Origin: Allochromatium palmeri
GTDB lineage: Bacteria; Pseudomonadota; Gammaproteobacteria; Chromatiales; Chromatiaceae
Assembly: GCF_009720725.1 (NCBI RefSeq)
Contig: NZ_WNKT01000025.1
Location: forward strand, 1 to 54,187
Reading direction: 5' to 3'
Length of the DNA stretch: 54,187 bases
Shown: in pieces, positions 26,145-36,167 of the stretch
Layout: each line of letters starts with the position of its first letter
How positions within the stretch are numbered: position 1 is the stretch's first letter
Made by a program: the position numbers and the translations under genes
The notes under the pieces: generated by a model
Told to the model about the DNA's origin: nothing
The model's database searches: none
Seen by the model: only the letters and a program-made list of their open reading frames with translations

Positions 26145-28643
26145 CTAAAAGTCGAAGTCACTGGTAAATGAGCGCCGCATCTGATACCTCAGCGACTTGT
26201 ACTCCTTGTAATGCGACGTTCCGGCGAGCTTCTCATCCAGCTTGAAGATGACCTCCTGGCCGTTCGACTCGTCGGCCTTGCGGATAAGAACGAAGCGTAC
26301 CTGCAACTCCCTTTCCCTCGGGTTCTCAGAGGTCAGATCGAACGTCAGGTCGTGGCTGTCAGAAATCAGCTCACCCGCCTGGCTGTAGAGACCGGCGCGC
26401 AACATCCTGGACTGCACCTTGTCGGTGACCGGTTGCGCCTGATAGAGCGCCACCGCAAGCTGCCCGGACGTGATGACTGAGTTTGCACCGCGTAGGATGT
26501 CCACTTCGACGGTGGAGATGTCGCTCTGCCGCTTCTTGTTGACCCGCAGGACCGGGATCACGATCTCCTGCAACGAAGCGCCTCCATGCACAAAGCGGCT
26601 TCCCGATCCCTTCAGGCGCAGCCGGTTGATCGACTTGGGAATCTGCACCTCGATATCGCCGCACAGGCCAAGGTCGGAGGGTTCAAACGTGCGCAGGCTC
26701 GGGTTCGCGTCCATCCCTTTGCCGAGAACAAAGCGCCGGTCGCGGTACAGCACGAGATCGCCAGTGGCATCCACCTCGGCGAAATCGCTCTCTTCCAGGG
26801 CGCGGTTCTGATAGAGGAAGCCGTGATCGGCGGTCATCAGGATGTTACTTGCGTTCGCTGACGTGAGCTTTTTGACGATGCGCACAAGGTCTTCCAGCGT
26901 TTGCTCTGCCGCCTCGAATGCCTGCCCCTCCGAGTGCATCTTGTCGCCGGTGTGATCGATCCGGTTGTGGTAGATGTACAGCACATCGTTGGCCTTGAGC
27001 AGCTCGCGGCTCTCCTCCTTGTTCATGGTCATCAGGTCTTCGCTGGTCACGGCCTGGCCGCGCCCCTCGGTCGCGGCCTTCAGAATCTTGGTGCGGTTCG
27101 CCGTCCCTTGCGAACTCTGGCCGTCCACCAGAACAATCCCGGTTTCATTGTCCGCGATCATCAGCTCCCTGTTGGGGAGCAGCGCTGCCATGCCCATCTG
27201 GGTGTAGCTGGGAAGCATCGCCAGCGCCGGTTCAAGCTCCGCGCTGTAGCGGTCCTCCTTCCGAATAAGGCCAAGTAGCTCATCGCCAATCTCAAACCGC
27301 ATGGCGTCCGAAATGATGACGCAGACCTTGTTGTCCTTGCGCAGGAACGGCCGGACGCAGCGCTCGAAGAAGTTCCGTTGCAGCAAGATGGGCGGCGCGT
27401 CCCACTTGACTGCTTCGTCTGCAAAGCGCTGCCAGCGATCATTGATCTTCAGCAGGTAGTTATTGGTGTAGAGGTTCTCGATCTGATCCGTCAGCGCACC
27501 CATCAGGGACGCCTGGCCTGATAGGCGCACATGGTAAGTGAACTTGCGGTAAAGCTGGTCCAACTGATACCAGAACCGGCTGTAACGCTGCACCCCGTCC
27601 GCGAGGCCCTCCATGTCGAGCTTCGCCTCGCCCAGCGCGTTCATGAACTGCGCGGCGAAATCCACCGCCTCGTACAGGTGCCGGAACTCCTGATACCAGT
27701 GGCTCTGCCGGCGTTGGCGGACCCAGAGCGCGACATCGCCGCTGGACACCGTGCGCGCGGCCACGGCCTTGACCAGATCGCTGATGATCTTCTGGTCGAT
27801 CAGCCTAAAGTAATCCAGCTCGATCAGCTCCCGGAAATCCCGCTTGTCCAAATCCTGTTCGATGCTCAGCGCATCCCCGCACTCGGCGGAGAGCTGCTTG
27901 AAACAGCTCTCGAACTGGCGGCTGTCCTTCCAGCGCTTCAGGAACACCAGGGCATCGCCCGTCAGCCGGACCTTGCCGTCCGTGCCCATCGCATAACAGG
28001 ACTTGAACAGCTCGATGACGAAATCGCGAATACTCGCCTCTTGCGACTCGTAGCCAAAGAATCGGGCCATCTGTTGCCACAGAAACGCATCCAGTCCGCA
28101 GCGGGCAATCAGCCGGATTTTTTCTTCGCGCTCGTCGGCCAGCTCCTGCAACAGGTTCTCCACCACCGTATCCATCCGCGGCTCGCTGCCCGCGCACACC
28201 GCCAGCATCTTCAGACGGATCAGACCGGCGGTATCGTCGGGCTTCAGAAGCTTCCTGAGCGCCTCCTTGCGCTTGATCGCCTGAAAGAACTCCGCGTGAG
28301 ACTGCACCACGTCGGCGAACTCAAATCCCAGGTCAAGCTCTGAAAGCCACAGCGCCGCCTGGTCGGCACGAAACTCGCCTTCGGCCAACTGCACGTCGAG
28401 CAGCCAGTTCTCAAGATCGTCCGGTTGCGGCCCCTCTCGGTACAGCAAAAACTTCTGCTCCGGTTCTTCCCGCAGGATGCGGTACTTCAGGCCGTACTCG
28501 TTGTTCTTGACTTCGAGTTTCTCGATGCCCGGCAGCCTCAGCGCCTCGAAGTCACCGCGCAGCTCCTCCTTGGTGTCGTACCAGAAGACGATGCGGTGTC
28601 GCTCGAAGAGCTTGGTCAGTGCCTGGGCGACGCGATTGTCCAA
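26145..28643 (-). CDS. pglZ: BREX-1 system phosphatase PglZ type A
   Basis: This is 832 residues of the PglZ (alkaline phosphatase superfamily) type. The metal-binding segments are visible: VCVIISDAMRFEIGDELL near residue 441, IYHNRIDHTGDKMHSEG, and MTADHGFLYQN near residue 604. PglZ is essential for BREX and may act on a nucleotide or phosphate group during modification. The start is a TTG at 28643 with GGAGG six bases upstream, so this unusual codon is well supported. Two bases separate it from the upstream gene. Confidence 0.93.
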   Translation of the reverse strand: MDNRVAQALTKLFERHRIVFWYDTKEELRGDFEALRLPGIEKLEVKNNEYGLKYRILREEPEQKFLLYREGPQPDDLENWLLDVQLAEGEFRADQAALWLSELDLGFEFADVVQSHAEFFQAIKRKEALRKLLKPDDTAGLIRLKMLAVCAGSEPRMDTVVENLLQELADEREEKIRLIARCGLDAFLWQQMARFFGYESQEASIRDFVIELFKSCYAMGTDGKVRLTGDALVFLKRWKDSRQFESCFKQLSAECGDALSIEQDLDKRDFRELIELDYFRLIDQKIISDLVKAVAARTVSSGDVALWVRQRRQSHWYQEFRHLYEAVDFAAQFMNALGEAKLDMEGLADGVQRYSRFWYQLDQLYRKFTYHVRLSGQASLMGALTDQIENLYTNNYLLKINDRWQRFADEAVKWDAPPILLQRNFFERCVRPFLRKDNKVCVIISDAMRFEIGDELLGLIRKEDRYSAELEPALAMLPSYTQMGMAALLPNRELMIADNETGIVLVDGQSSQGTANRTKILKAATEGRGQAVTSEDLMTMNKEESRELLKANDVLYIYHNRIDHTGDKMHSEGQAFEAAEQTLEDLVRIVKKLTSANASNILMTADHGFLYQNRALEESDFAEVDATGDLVLYRDRRFVLGKGMDANPSLRTFEPSDLGLCGDIEVQIPKSINRLRLKGSGSRFVHGGASLQEIVIPVLRVNKKRQSDISTVEVDILRGANSVITSGQLAVALYQAQPVTDKVQSRMLRAGLYSQAGELISDSHDLTFDLTSENPRERELQVRFVLIRKADESNGQEVIFKLDEKLAGTSHYKEYKSLRYQMRRSFTSDFDF

Positions 28644-28645
28644 TA

Positions 28646-30367
28646 CTAGCCTCCAAAGTCGATTCTCCAGATACCGGCGGCGATGTTGGCCAGTTGTTTT
28701 TGCCTGGATTCAATTTTTTGTTCATCCCAGCGATCATAGTGCTCAGCAATGGCCTTCGTGATGTGGAAAACACTGTCTTGGTAGATCAGTCGTTTTGCAG
28801 CGTAATCGCGATTACCCAGATCGCGATTCCGGTTCGTCTCCAGCGGTGTCATGTTGCCGAGCCGATAGATCAAGCGATCCTGTTTTGCCTCTTCGAGATG
28901 CGACCAAGCTTCGGATGGCGACTCAGGCAGGATGTGCTCAAGATTGTACGTGGCGCTTTCAAAATCAAAATCTTGCCCAGATCGCTGACGCTCGATCTCG
29001 AAGAAGATATAGCGAACGACTTTCTTGTTCCGGCTGTTCGTCGTCCGCAGTTCCTTCTCGGTGAATGCGGATTTGAACTGGGCGTCGTCGGGATAGATCT
29101 CTCGCAGTGAGGCGATCACCTCATGGACATGAGTGAGGGTTCCGTTGGACACCTTCCAGGCGATGTCGTTATAGAGGCGCTCCTGCTCATGGGTTTGGAG
29201 ATTGCAGATCACGTTGTAACGGAACGACACGACCGCGATGGCGGTCAGAATGCGCGTGAATGCACTCCGCTCAACTTCATGGAACCTGGCATGACACGCC
29301 ATGAGCATTGCCAGCGGCTGGCGGACATTGAACATCGAGAGCTGTGCAAGGGCCTGCTTCTCTTCGCGGTTCCAGGAGGCGTCTTGTGGGTCACGTAAAG
29401 CGGCATAGACGGATGCCGATTGATCGAGATCGCGCAGAAGCTGAAACGCGGCCTCCCGACTCGTAATCCGCTTGCGGATCGTCTTGAACAGATCGGACTT
29501 GCGCACCAGCTTGTGACGGCTGTTCCAAAAGACCCGCAGAAACTCCGGAAAGCTCTCGCTGCCGAGCAACCCGACGATGCGTTCCCAACGCTCCTCAAGA
29601 GATTTGAGTTCGGTTTCATGGGTGTCCGGCGTACTGACGACCGAAAACAGGTAATTCTTGAGCAGATCGGTCGCCGACAGCCGGACCCCACGGGCATTGA
29701 GCGTTTCAAAGACCTTGAAGGCATTGAGTTCGTCGGTGACGGTGATCACCGTGAAGAAGAGTTGATCGACCAACTGATCGAGAAAGGCGGCCAGCTCTCG
29801 GCCACTCGTGGCGGTCATGCCCACATAGGCTTTGATCCGCTCCTTGAACCAATGAAACGCCTTGCGCAATTGATGCTCGGAGGCATTCAGCCCGCGCTGC
29901 GGCAGTTTTTCGAGCGGAACCAGATAGGTCTGATAGAAGCGGTTGTTATGGCGATTCAGTTCCAGTTTGGAACGGGGCACGAGGCTGACCGGATCGAGAT
30001 AGCCGATATAGCTGTTTTGGAGCTGCTCCTTGCGCTTGGCATTGTTCTCCGGGTCGAGCTTGGCGGCCACCAGATCCTGAAGAGACCCCAGCGCCGCCAG
30101 GATCATGATGCTGAGCGTAGTCAGGCGCTGCTGTCCATCGATGATGTCGAACTCCTTGCTGTTCGAGGATTGCAGCACCAGATATCCCATGTAGTGTGAG
30201 GACTCTCCGTCCTCCTCGAACAGGGCCAGAATGTCCTGCCACAGATCGTCCCATTCGTCCTCGCCCCACGAATAATCGCGCTGAAAGGGCGGCACGCGAT
30301 AACTCAATCCGTTGCCCAACAACTGGCGGAAGGTGGAATTCGTGGTGTTGAAGTTCAGCGTGGCCAT
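28646..30367 (-). CDS. DUF262 and DUF1524 domain protein (GmrSD/BrxU-like type IV restriction enzyme)
   Basis: This is 573 residues. The N-terminal DUF262 nucleotide-dependent domain has [10 protein letters not shown] (25-34) and [10 protein letters not shown] (77-86). The C-terminal DUF1524 HNH domain has NLEHILP and [23 protein letters not shown], so both halves of GmrSD are fused. This is the architecture of BrxU, a modification-dependent nuclease encoded within the Escherichia fergusonii BREX locus, which cuts phage DNA with modified cytosines. Here it lies between the AlbA_2 gene and pglZ. The start (ATG 30367) overlaps the upstream stop as TGATG. Confidence 0.88.
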   Translation of the reverse strand: MATLNFNTTNSTFRQLLGNGLSYRVPPFQRDYSWGEDEWDDLWQDILALFEEDGESSHYMGYLVLQSSNSKEFDIIDGQQRLTTLSIMILAALGSLQDLVAAKLDPENNAKRKEQLQNSYIGYLDPVSLVPRSKLELNRHNNRFYQTYLVPLEKLPQRGLNASEHQLRKAFHWFKERIKAYVGMTATSGRELAAFLDQLVDQLFFTVITVTDELNAFKVFETLNARGVRLSATDLLKNYLFSVVSTPDTHETELKSLEERWERIVGLLGSESFPEFLRVFWNSRHKLVRKSDLFKTIRKRITSREAAFQLLRDLDQSASVYAALRDPQDASWNREEKQALAQLSMFNVRQPLAMLMACHARFHEVERSAFTRILTAIAVVSFRYNVICNLQTHEQERLYNDIAWKVSNGTLTHVHEVIASLREIYPDDAQFKSAFTEKELRTTNSRNKKVVRYIFFEIERQRSGQDFDFESATYNLEHILPESPSEAWSHLEEAKQDRLIYRLGNMTPLETNRNRDLGNRDYAAKRLIYQDSVFHITKAIAEHYDRWDEQKIESRQKQLANIAAGIWRIDFGG

Positions 30368-31851
30368 CAAGTGTCAACGCCTAGACCATCTTTGCCGATT
30401 TCGGTGATGCGGTATTTCTGCAGGCGGCTGCTGGGCTTGTCGGGGATGGTGCGTTCGATCACACCAGACGCGAGCAAAGGATTCAAATAATTGGCCTGAA
30501 ATGTTTTCCAGTGCTTCAACCCGAGCATCTCCATGATTTCCCTGGCGGAACGTGGCTCCTGGCAAAAGGCTCCGATGCGTGAGGCGACCTCTGCGGTGAC
30601 TTGTGCGGTGACTTGTGCGGTTAGGTCTGAACGGGGCCGCGAATCCGTCTCTCCGTCGTTTGCGTCTTGTCTTCTTTTCCGCGACTGTCCCGGCGCAAGC
30701 GGCTGGATGTCTTGTAGCGGTACTGTAAACCGAACGCGGCCAGCCAGTTCCTCGATGGTCGGTTCTGGCAGGTTCTCGGCCTTGACCTGACGATAGATGC
30801 CTGGAATACCGCTGCCCCATTGTTCCACCAGATCCAGTTCGCGGAAAACGCGGGCGATGACCGGATTGCGGATCTGGGACACGCCGAGTTTCATGTCCTC
30901 GACGGTCAAGCCCGGCAGGAGCAGTCCGGGGCTTTCCACCTCGATACGGTTGTCGAAGAAGGCGATGCGAATGGGGGTACCGCGATGCGAGTAATCGGCA
31001 TGCACCAAGGCGTTGATCACCACCTCGCGCAGGATATTGACGGGAATGCTCCAAATATCCTTGCGGCGGATTTCGGAAAAATCGGCGCCGCGCATGGCGT
31101 GTTTCTTGAGAAACAGCATGATCTCATCCACTGCCTTGGGTAGTGGATCATGGATATCGAGATGGTCGAAGATATCGGCCTTGTCGTTGCCGATGAAGCG
31201 TCCGCACTGAATCCAGGCATCGTCGAAATGCTGTCGTCGATCCAACCCGTACAGCAGCATCCCGCCATGACTTGGTACCAGGCGGTTTTGATCCTTCACC
31301 AGCACTCGCAGGCTTTGCAGCATCCGCTCATCAACGGCTTTCCGTCCTGAAAAATCCTTTTGGATCGCTTTGAGGTCGAGCGCCTCCAGGCTCAAATCCG
31401 GCATGGGCAGGGCATCGAAACTGACACCTGCCACGCCTCGCTGCAATTCGACGATGAGGGGCGCATCGGCCTGGCGATTGCTTGACCCCAGGCGCACATA
31501 GACGCCACGCTCCCGCCCCTCGGCCTTGAGGTAGTGCGGTCGCGTTCCGCTCAGAAACACCTCCACCACCAACAGCGTTTTACCCTCCACCGTCGTCAGT
31601 TCGATATTCGGCACCAGGCGCGGGGCAATGGAATCGGCAATCAGGCTGCCTAGCCGCTCTTCCTCGTCCAATGGATCCTCGATGCCGAGCACTCGCCGAT
31701 CATCCGACACTCCGAGAATCAAGCGTCCACCCGCCGAGTTCGCAAAGGCCACCAGCGTCTTCAGAAAGGGGCGCGGCGATGATAGGTCACGCTTGAATTC
31801 CAGGGTCTTGCTTTCTGGATCCTGAATGAGCTGGGCGATGGGGCGGGTCAT
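30367..31851 (-). CDS. AlbA_2 / HATPase_c_4 ATP-binding protein
   Basis: This is 494 residues. The N-terminal AlbA_2 domain ([27 protein letters not shown]) is followed by a GHKL-type HATPase segment ([19 protein letters not shown], then [10 protein letters not shown]). A winged-helix C-terminus follows a short TAQV-type repeat. Such proteins are annotated as ATP-binding transcriptional regulators, and they recur in defence islands. The gene overlaps the DUF2281 stop by ATGA and the DUF262 start by TGATG. Its role here is probably regulation or modulation of the operon, but no activity is proven. Confidence 0.8.
   Translation of the reverse strand: MTRPIAQLIQDPESKTLEFKRDLSSPRPFLKTLVAFANSAGGRLILGVSDDRRVLGIEDPLDEEERLGSLIADSIAPRLVPNIELTTVEGKTLLVVEVFLSGTRPHYLKAEGRERGVYVRLGSSNRQADAPLIVELQRGVAGVSFDALPMPDLSLEALDLKAIQKDFSGRKAVDERMLQSLRVLVKDQNRLVPSHGGMLLYGLDRRQHFDDAWIQCGRFIGNDKADIFDHLDIHDPLPKAVDEIMLFLKKHAMRGADFSEIRRKDIWSIPVNILREVVINALVHADYSHRGTPIRIAFFDNRIEVESPGLLLPGLTVEDMKLGVSQIRNPVIARVFRELDLVEQWGSGIPGIYRQVKAENLPEPTIEELAGRVRFTVPLQDIQPLAPGQSRKRRQDANDGETDSRPRSDLTAQVTAQVTAEVASRIGAFCQEPRSAREIMEMLGLKHWKTFQANYLNPLLASGVIERTIPDKPSSRLQKYRITEIGKDGLGVDT
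30592..30621 (-). repeat. 12-bp in-frame tandem repeat, 2.5 copies
   Basis: The unit TGCGGTGACTTG occurs at 30592-30603 and 30604-30615 and then partially from 30616. Translated on the minus strand it gives [12 protein letters not shown] in the linker before the winged helix of the AlbA_2 protein. Because the unit is 12 bases, copy changes would alter the linker length without shifting the frame. Confidence 0.7.
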
Positions 31852-32084
31852 GGCATGTAAGCCCGAAAATCCTTCAGGTGCTCATCATCCTCCACCAGTA
31901 CCTTCAGTTTGCCCACGGCACTGCCCGGCGTCCGCGTCCGTCGTTTGGCCGGCTGCAAGTCCCGCTCGGACGCTGATTTCAATGCGTACCTGGCCTCGAT
32001 GAAATAAACGAAATCGAGAACTTCGCGCGCTAATTCGTCTGGTAGTGTCTGAACTTCTTCGTAGATCTGTTCGGCGATGGGCAT
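31848..32084 (-). CDS. DUF2281 antitoxin-like small protein
   Basis: This is 78 residues from the ATG at 32084, preceded by GGAG at 9 bases. It has the DUF2281 pattern: AEQIYEEVQTLPDELAREVLDFVYFIEARY, then a basic stretch, a small GSAVGKL segment and the C-terminal [12 protein letters not shown]2281 proteins are usually antitoxins paired with a PIN or similar toxin, but no toxin gene is adjacent. It sits 47 bases after pglX and overlaps the AlbA_2 gene (ATGA). It may have been kept as a regulator or a relic. Confidence 0.75.
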   Translation of the reverse strand: MPIAEQIYEEVQTLPDELAREVLDFVYFIEARYALKSASERDLQPAKRRTRTPGSAVGKLKVLVEDDEHLKDFRAYMP

Positions 32085-32131
32085 GGATGCAATCTCCGCG
32101 TTGGCTGCTCTTTCGTGGGTTGCGCGACTCG

Positions 32132-35100
32132 TCAATCGTCTTTCGCCTCAAGCCCAGGGATCTTCTTCAGCGCCTGTCCGAACTTCGGATAGTTGACCTT
32201 CACCCCGTCGTCGAGGTCGATCTCGATCTGCTCGGTGGCCAGCGGGTAGAGCACCTCGCGCTCCCAGGTGTCCAGCTCGTCGATGGTCTTCTTCAGGGTT
32301 TCGATTTCCTTCAGGGCCTTGGTCTTTTCGCCCTGGGACGCGCTAGCGCTGATGCTCACCGCTTCCAGGTGGTTCTTGCGGGAGGTCAGCTTGGCGCGGA
32401 ACTCGCGCAGGTACTCGTTCATCACGACGCTGACGGTGTCCGGGCGGTAGCGATGCATGTAGATGAGCGCGTTGAAGCTGCCCTTGGGGCTGGAGAACAA
32501 CCAGTAGATGGGCCGCTTCTTGTAGCGTTTGACATGATCCGTGTAGAAGTCGCGCAGGAAATATTTGCGGATGTCCTTGCCCAGCGCCTGCTCGATGAAT
32601 TTGAGGTTTGCCTCGTAATGCTCGTCGCCGAAGGTCACGCGCAGGAATTGGCGGAAGCGTTCGGTGATATCGTCCGTGAACCAATCGCCGTCGAGGATGG
32701 GGATGACGTTGTTGTCATCCGCCGGGAAGCTCGGCCCCGGAACCCGCTTCAGGTAGTCCTCGATAGTCTCGCCCTGGTTGGCGAGGATCAGGCCCGGCTT
32801 GTCCAGCGCGTAGCGACCGAACATGCAGCCGACGGCATAGGAGACCAGCTCGCGTAGGGTGTCGGCCAGCAGCAGCGCATCCAGATCGTCTTCGCTCTTG
32901 TCGCCACTGTAGCGGTAGTGCGGGTTGCAGGTCAGGGTGATTTCGTGCAGCGGCACCTCGGGTGTCAGCTCATCTTGTAGGCCGTAGGCATCGATGAAGA
33001 TGCGGTTGTTCTCTTCCTCCAGCCGCTGCATCTCCAGCGTCATCTCCCGCCATTGAGCGCGGAGCTTCTGGTAGGTAGATTTCAGGGTTGGCTGGCGGTA
33101 GTCGGGATTCAGTAGCGGCAGACCGGTGAAGTCTCTTGAATTCTCATATCCATCCCAATCCGTTTTTCCGTTAGACAATATATCTACCACACCTTCCCTG
33201 GTCAGATCTTTGAGTCGTTGGATCTTCAAGAGCGGTATTGCTCCAATATCTTCGAGCTGAAAATTTATAGTGGGGCTCAAGAACTGCAAAAAGTGAGATG
33301 ATATCTTAGAATTTAATAAGCCAAGTAAGAAACGAGCATCATCCTCAGTTTTTTGGAGGACAGCGGTTTCTTGATACATCTCATTAGTGGATAAGAAACG
33401 AAAACTTGCTACGACGGAGCCAATTTTTCCCCAAGTAACACCTGGTAAATCCCAGAACTCTTGTCGAATTATCCTACCTGCAGGGGTTTTTCTATAGAAA
33501 ATGCGTGCCTGCTCGGACCAATCAATGGCATGAATGATATTTCCAAACCACTTTCTAAAATCCCCGCCCATTGCACAAGGCAGCCATTTTTTGTCAAAAG
33601 CTCCTATGCTTTCATGACTAACTTCCCAAAAAAAACGGATGAACCTTGCATTGTCAGTGGTTACATTTTTTCCTTCAGAATTTGAAATACTTAAAACAAG
33701 TGATTCCTTATTATCGAATGCCCTTACAACATTCTTGCTCAGCCAATACGCAATAGGATTTCCTGGTAATTTTAAAAAGTCGGCAGAATCTGTGTGATAA
33801 AACCAGCCACAGCTTGGTTTTTTTGTTGCCTCAAGAATTGCAGCTTTTTTTTCAGCCTCTGAATTACCATGCAGCAATCTTAAATAACTGCCTTTCTGAT
33901 TAGAATGGCTGCCCTTTTCTATAATAAATGCTGTGGTTGAAACTACATCGCCGCTAATACTGTCGAATGCACGCGATCCGAGATGAGCCATAGATAGAAT
34001 CGTGTGTTCTCGAAGAATTTGTGTCCGGAGAGTTTCAAGGGATGATAGAAACATCCAGCTTTGCATAGTTATCATCGCGACCTCCCCTTGTTTGTTAGCG
34101 AGGTCGATATTACGCTCGATAAACATCGCGAAAAGATCAGATTTACTTGCCTTGTAATGATCTTGTGCGAAAATCTTTAATCTCCCATTCATTCCGCCGC
34201 TCCCCATATACGGCGGATTGGCAATCACCACCTGGTATTTGGGGTTCAGGTAATTGGCCTGCCGCAGGGCTTGCAGCACCTTTTGATGGGTCATGCTGAG
34301 AAACAGATGCCCGGAGACATTCTTTGACTCCAGAATCCTGAGCATGCCATCCACGTCGGTGACATCGGGACGGATCAGGGATCCGAAGTTGTAGGCATCT
34401 TCAAACTGACGCAGGGTGGTTTGCAGTGGCGCAGTGAACAGATCGCGCCCGACAAAATCCATGTAGTCTTTTAGCTCGGCTTCATCGAACCGGACATTCT
34501 CCAGCACGCAGATATTCGGCTTGATCCCCTTGTTGAAAAACCGGCGCTGCTTGGCGCGGGCCTTCATGGTCAAGGCAAAGGCCGCCAACTCCCCGGCGCG
34601 TTCGTCGATCTCGATGCCGTAGAGGTTGTGGGTGAGGATCTTCTCCGGAATCTCGGCGGGCTCGTAGCCTTCCTCCTCGTAGATGGCGTAGAGCAGATCA
34701 AAGGCATAGGTGAGCATGTGGCCGGAGCCGCAGGCCGGATCGCAGATTTTGATCTCTTCCGGTTTACCGATGTGCAGGAAGTCCGTTTCGGCGGCTTGAT
34801 CCCCCTCGGCGGGCTTGATGTAGTAGTCCATCTGCTCGACCAGCTTCGAGCCGGGACGGTTGAGCAGCCACAAGCGGCCTAGGGAGTTTTCCACCAGGTA
34901 GCGGACGATCCAGTGCGGGGTAAAAAGCTGGGTCGCGGCGGGGATGTTTTCGGGCGTGATCTTCTTGTTCTTTTTCAGGCCGTCGAAGACCTCGTCCTTC
35001 TTCTCCGAGATGTAGAACTGGTAGAGCCAGCCGATCACCTCGACATCCTCGCTGGCATCCGGCGTCATCGCTTCGCGGGTGTAGGCCAGGATGGAGTTGC

Positions 35101-35623
35101 CCGAGAGCAGATCGTCGGGCATCAGCAGTTCGGTGTAGTCATCGATACGCTGGAACAAAAAGGGCATGGCCTTGTTCCAGAAATTGCAGGCGGCCACCAC
35201 CAGCAGTCGGTATGCCTCACCCTGCGGGTCGCGGCTGGGTGCTTTGCCGTCGAGCAGGGCAAAAATCTGCTGCCGCGCCTTCTCCGGCACCATCGCTTCG
35301 TCGATATGCCCCATCTTGGCCTCGGCCAGCATCTCGGGCTGGAATTGCCCCTCGGCGGGCGAGATCACCCCGATGCGGTTATAGCGGTTCACATCCATGA
35401 AGCGCAGCGCGCAGAAGCGATTGAACCAGGTATAGGCCACCCGCTCGATGACCTGTTCCTTGCCGTGGCGCTTGATCGCCTCTTCGAGCGTCTTGACGGC
35501 CTCGACGCGCTCACGCCGCGCGGCACTCTCCTCGGCCAGCACCAGACTCAGCTTGGCCGAGACCTGTTCGATCAGACTGCGGCGCGCGTATTGGGCGAAT
35601 TTTTTGAGTTTGGCGGTTTCCAT
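32132..35623 (-). CDS. pglX: BREX-1 adenine-specific DNA methyltransferase PglX
   Basis: This is 1163 residues, full family length. The SAM motif DPACGSGHML is near the middle of the N-terminal half and the catalytic NPPY is at 469-472, giving N6-adenine methylation. The host site is methylated and phage DNA lacking it is blocked. From about 33130 to 34200 (residues 475-830, after NPPY) the DNA is clearly AT-rich, unlike the rest of the gene, suggesting that this target-recognition part was exchanged. The ATG at 35623 has GGAGGAG upstream and follows the previous stop by 4 bases. Confidence 0.95.
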   Translation of the reverse strand: METAKLKKFAQYARRSLIEQVSAKLSLVLAEESAARRERVEAVKTLEEAIKRHGKEQVIERVAYTWFNRFCALRFMDVNRYNRIGVISPAEGQFQPEMLAEAKMGHIDEAMVPEKARQQIFALLDGKAPSRDPQGEAYRLLVVAACNFWNKAMPFLFQRIDDYTELLMPDDLLSGNSILAYTREAMTPDASEDVEVIGWLYQFYISEKKDEVFDGLKKNKKITPENIPAATQLFTPHWIVRYLVENSLGRLWLLNRPGSKLVEQMDYYIKPAEGDQAAETDFLHIGKPEEIKICDPACGSGHMLTYAFDLLYAIYEEEGYEPAEIPEKILTHNLYGIEIDERAGELAAFALTMKARAKQRRFFNKGIKPNICVLENVRFDEAELKDYMDFVGRDLFTAPLQTTLRQFEDAYNFGSLIRPDVTDVDGMLRILESKNVSGHLFLSMTHQKVLQALRQANYLNPKYQVVIANPPYMGSGGMNGRLKIFAQDHYKASKSDLFAMFIERNIDLANKQGEVAMITMQSWMFLSSLETLRTQILREHTILSMAHLGSRAFDSISGDVVSTTAFIIEKGSHSNQKGSYLRLLHGNSEAEKKAAILEATKKPSCGWFYHTDSADFLKLPGNPIAYWLSKNVVRAFDNKESLVLSISNSEGKNVTTDNARFIRFFWEVSHESIGAFDKKWLPCAMGGDFRKWFGNIIHAIDWSEQARIFYRKTPAGRIIRQEFWDLPGVTWGKIGSVVASFRFLSTNEMYQETAVLQKTEDDARFLLGLLNSKISSHFLQFLSPTINFQLEDIGAIPLLKIQRLKDLTREGVVDILSNGKTDWDGYENSRDFTGLPLLNPDYRQPTLKSTYQKLRAQWREMTLEMQRLEEENNRIFIDAYGLQDELTPEVPLHEITLTCNPHYRYSGDKSEDDLDALLLADTLRELVSYAVGCMFGRYALDKPGLILANQGETIEDYLKRVPGPSFPADDNNVIPILDGDWFTDDITERFRQFLRVTFGDEHYEANLKFIEQALGKDIRKYFLRDFYTDHVKRYKKRPIYWLFSSPKGSFNALIYMHRYRPDTVSVVMNEYLREFRAKLTSRKNHLEAVSISASASQGEKTKALKEIETLKKTIDELDTWEREVLYPLATEQIEIDLDDGVKVNYPKFGQALKKIPGLEAKDD

Positions 35624-35627
35624 CGAA

Positions 35628-36167
35628 TCAGACTCCTCCAGTCGTAGCCGTCGCGAGACGCTTGACCGGCCACTTCGGAAAATTTTCATTCCACTTGTCC
35701 ACATTGAGGACATGACAGCTCGCCGCCAAAGAAAGAACCCAACGCGGTGAGACCTTGCCTACGGGTAACTCCTGCTTCAGAGCTTTCTGCATACGGCTGT
35801 TCAAGGCATTCTCAAAAGTGAGCAAACAGATGTAGTGAATGGGTTTGTCAACCCTTTGTTCGGCATGCCGGTAGAGATAGGAATCCCGAAATTTATACTT
35901 CAGATAGTCCTTGAGCCACTTGAATCCGGCTTGCCTCGATCTTTTCTCATTGCCGTTCGTCGCGCACATGACGTCATAAACCGAAGGATCGTCATAGTCC
36001 TTGACCTCCACATAGACATAGGCGTCCTCGAACTCCACAACCATATCGACGCCTTTCATCGGCGCGCCGTGAAATGTTGGCTTAGTGCGGTCTTTTTCAT
36101 CGAAAATGAAGGCGTCCAGGGCATCGCTAAATCGAAACTCAAACCCATCAACCTCTAAAACCTTCAT
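35628..36167 (-). CDS. PD-(D/E)XK nuclease-like protein paired with upstream ATPase
   Basis: This is 179 residues. The segment MKGVDMVVEFEDAYVYVEVK shows a PD-(D/E)XK pattern: Asp41, then Glu54 and Lys56 (E-V-K), with an upstream Glu possible in the first helix. After this the chain is helical and basic. I recognise no named family, so nuclease activity is inferred from motif spacing. Its ATG overlaps the RecF-like ATPase stop (ATGA) and it ends 4 bases before pglX, so it is expressed with BREX. The Cys-containing SLAASCHVLNVDKW near the C-terminus may be the base of a second strand. Confidence 0.65.
   Translation of the reverse strand: MKVLEVDGFEFRFSDALDAFIFDEKDRTKPTFHGAPMKGVDMVVEFEDAYVYVEVKDYDDPSVYDVMCATNGNEKRSRQAGFKWLKDYLKYKFRDSYLYRHAEQRVDKPIHYICLLTFENALNSRMQKALKQELPVGKVSPRWVLSLAASCHVLNVDKWNENFPKWPVKRLATATTGGV

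Noticed and set aside
30592-30621. Phase-variable switch in the AlbA_2 gene
   Set aside because: The repeat unit is 12 bases, so copy changes stay in frame and cannot turn the gene off.
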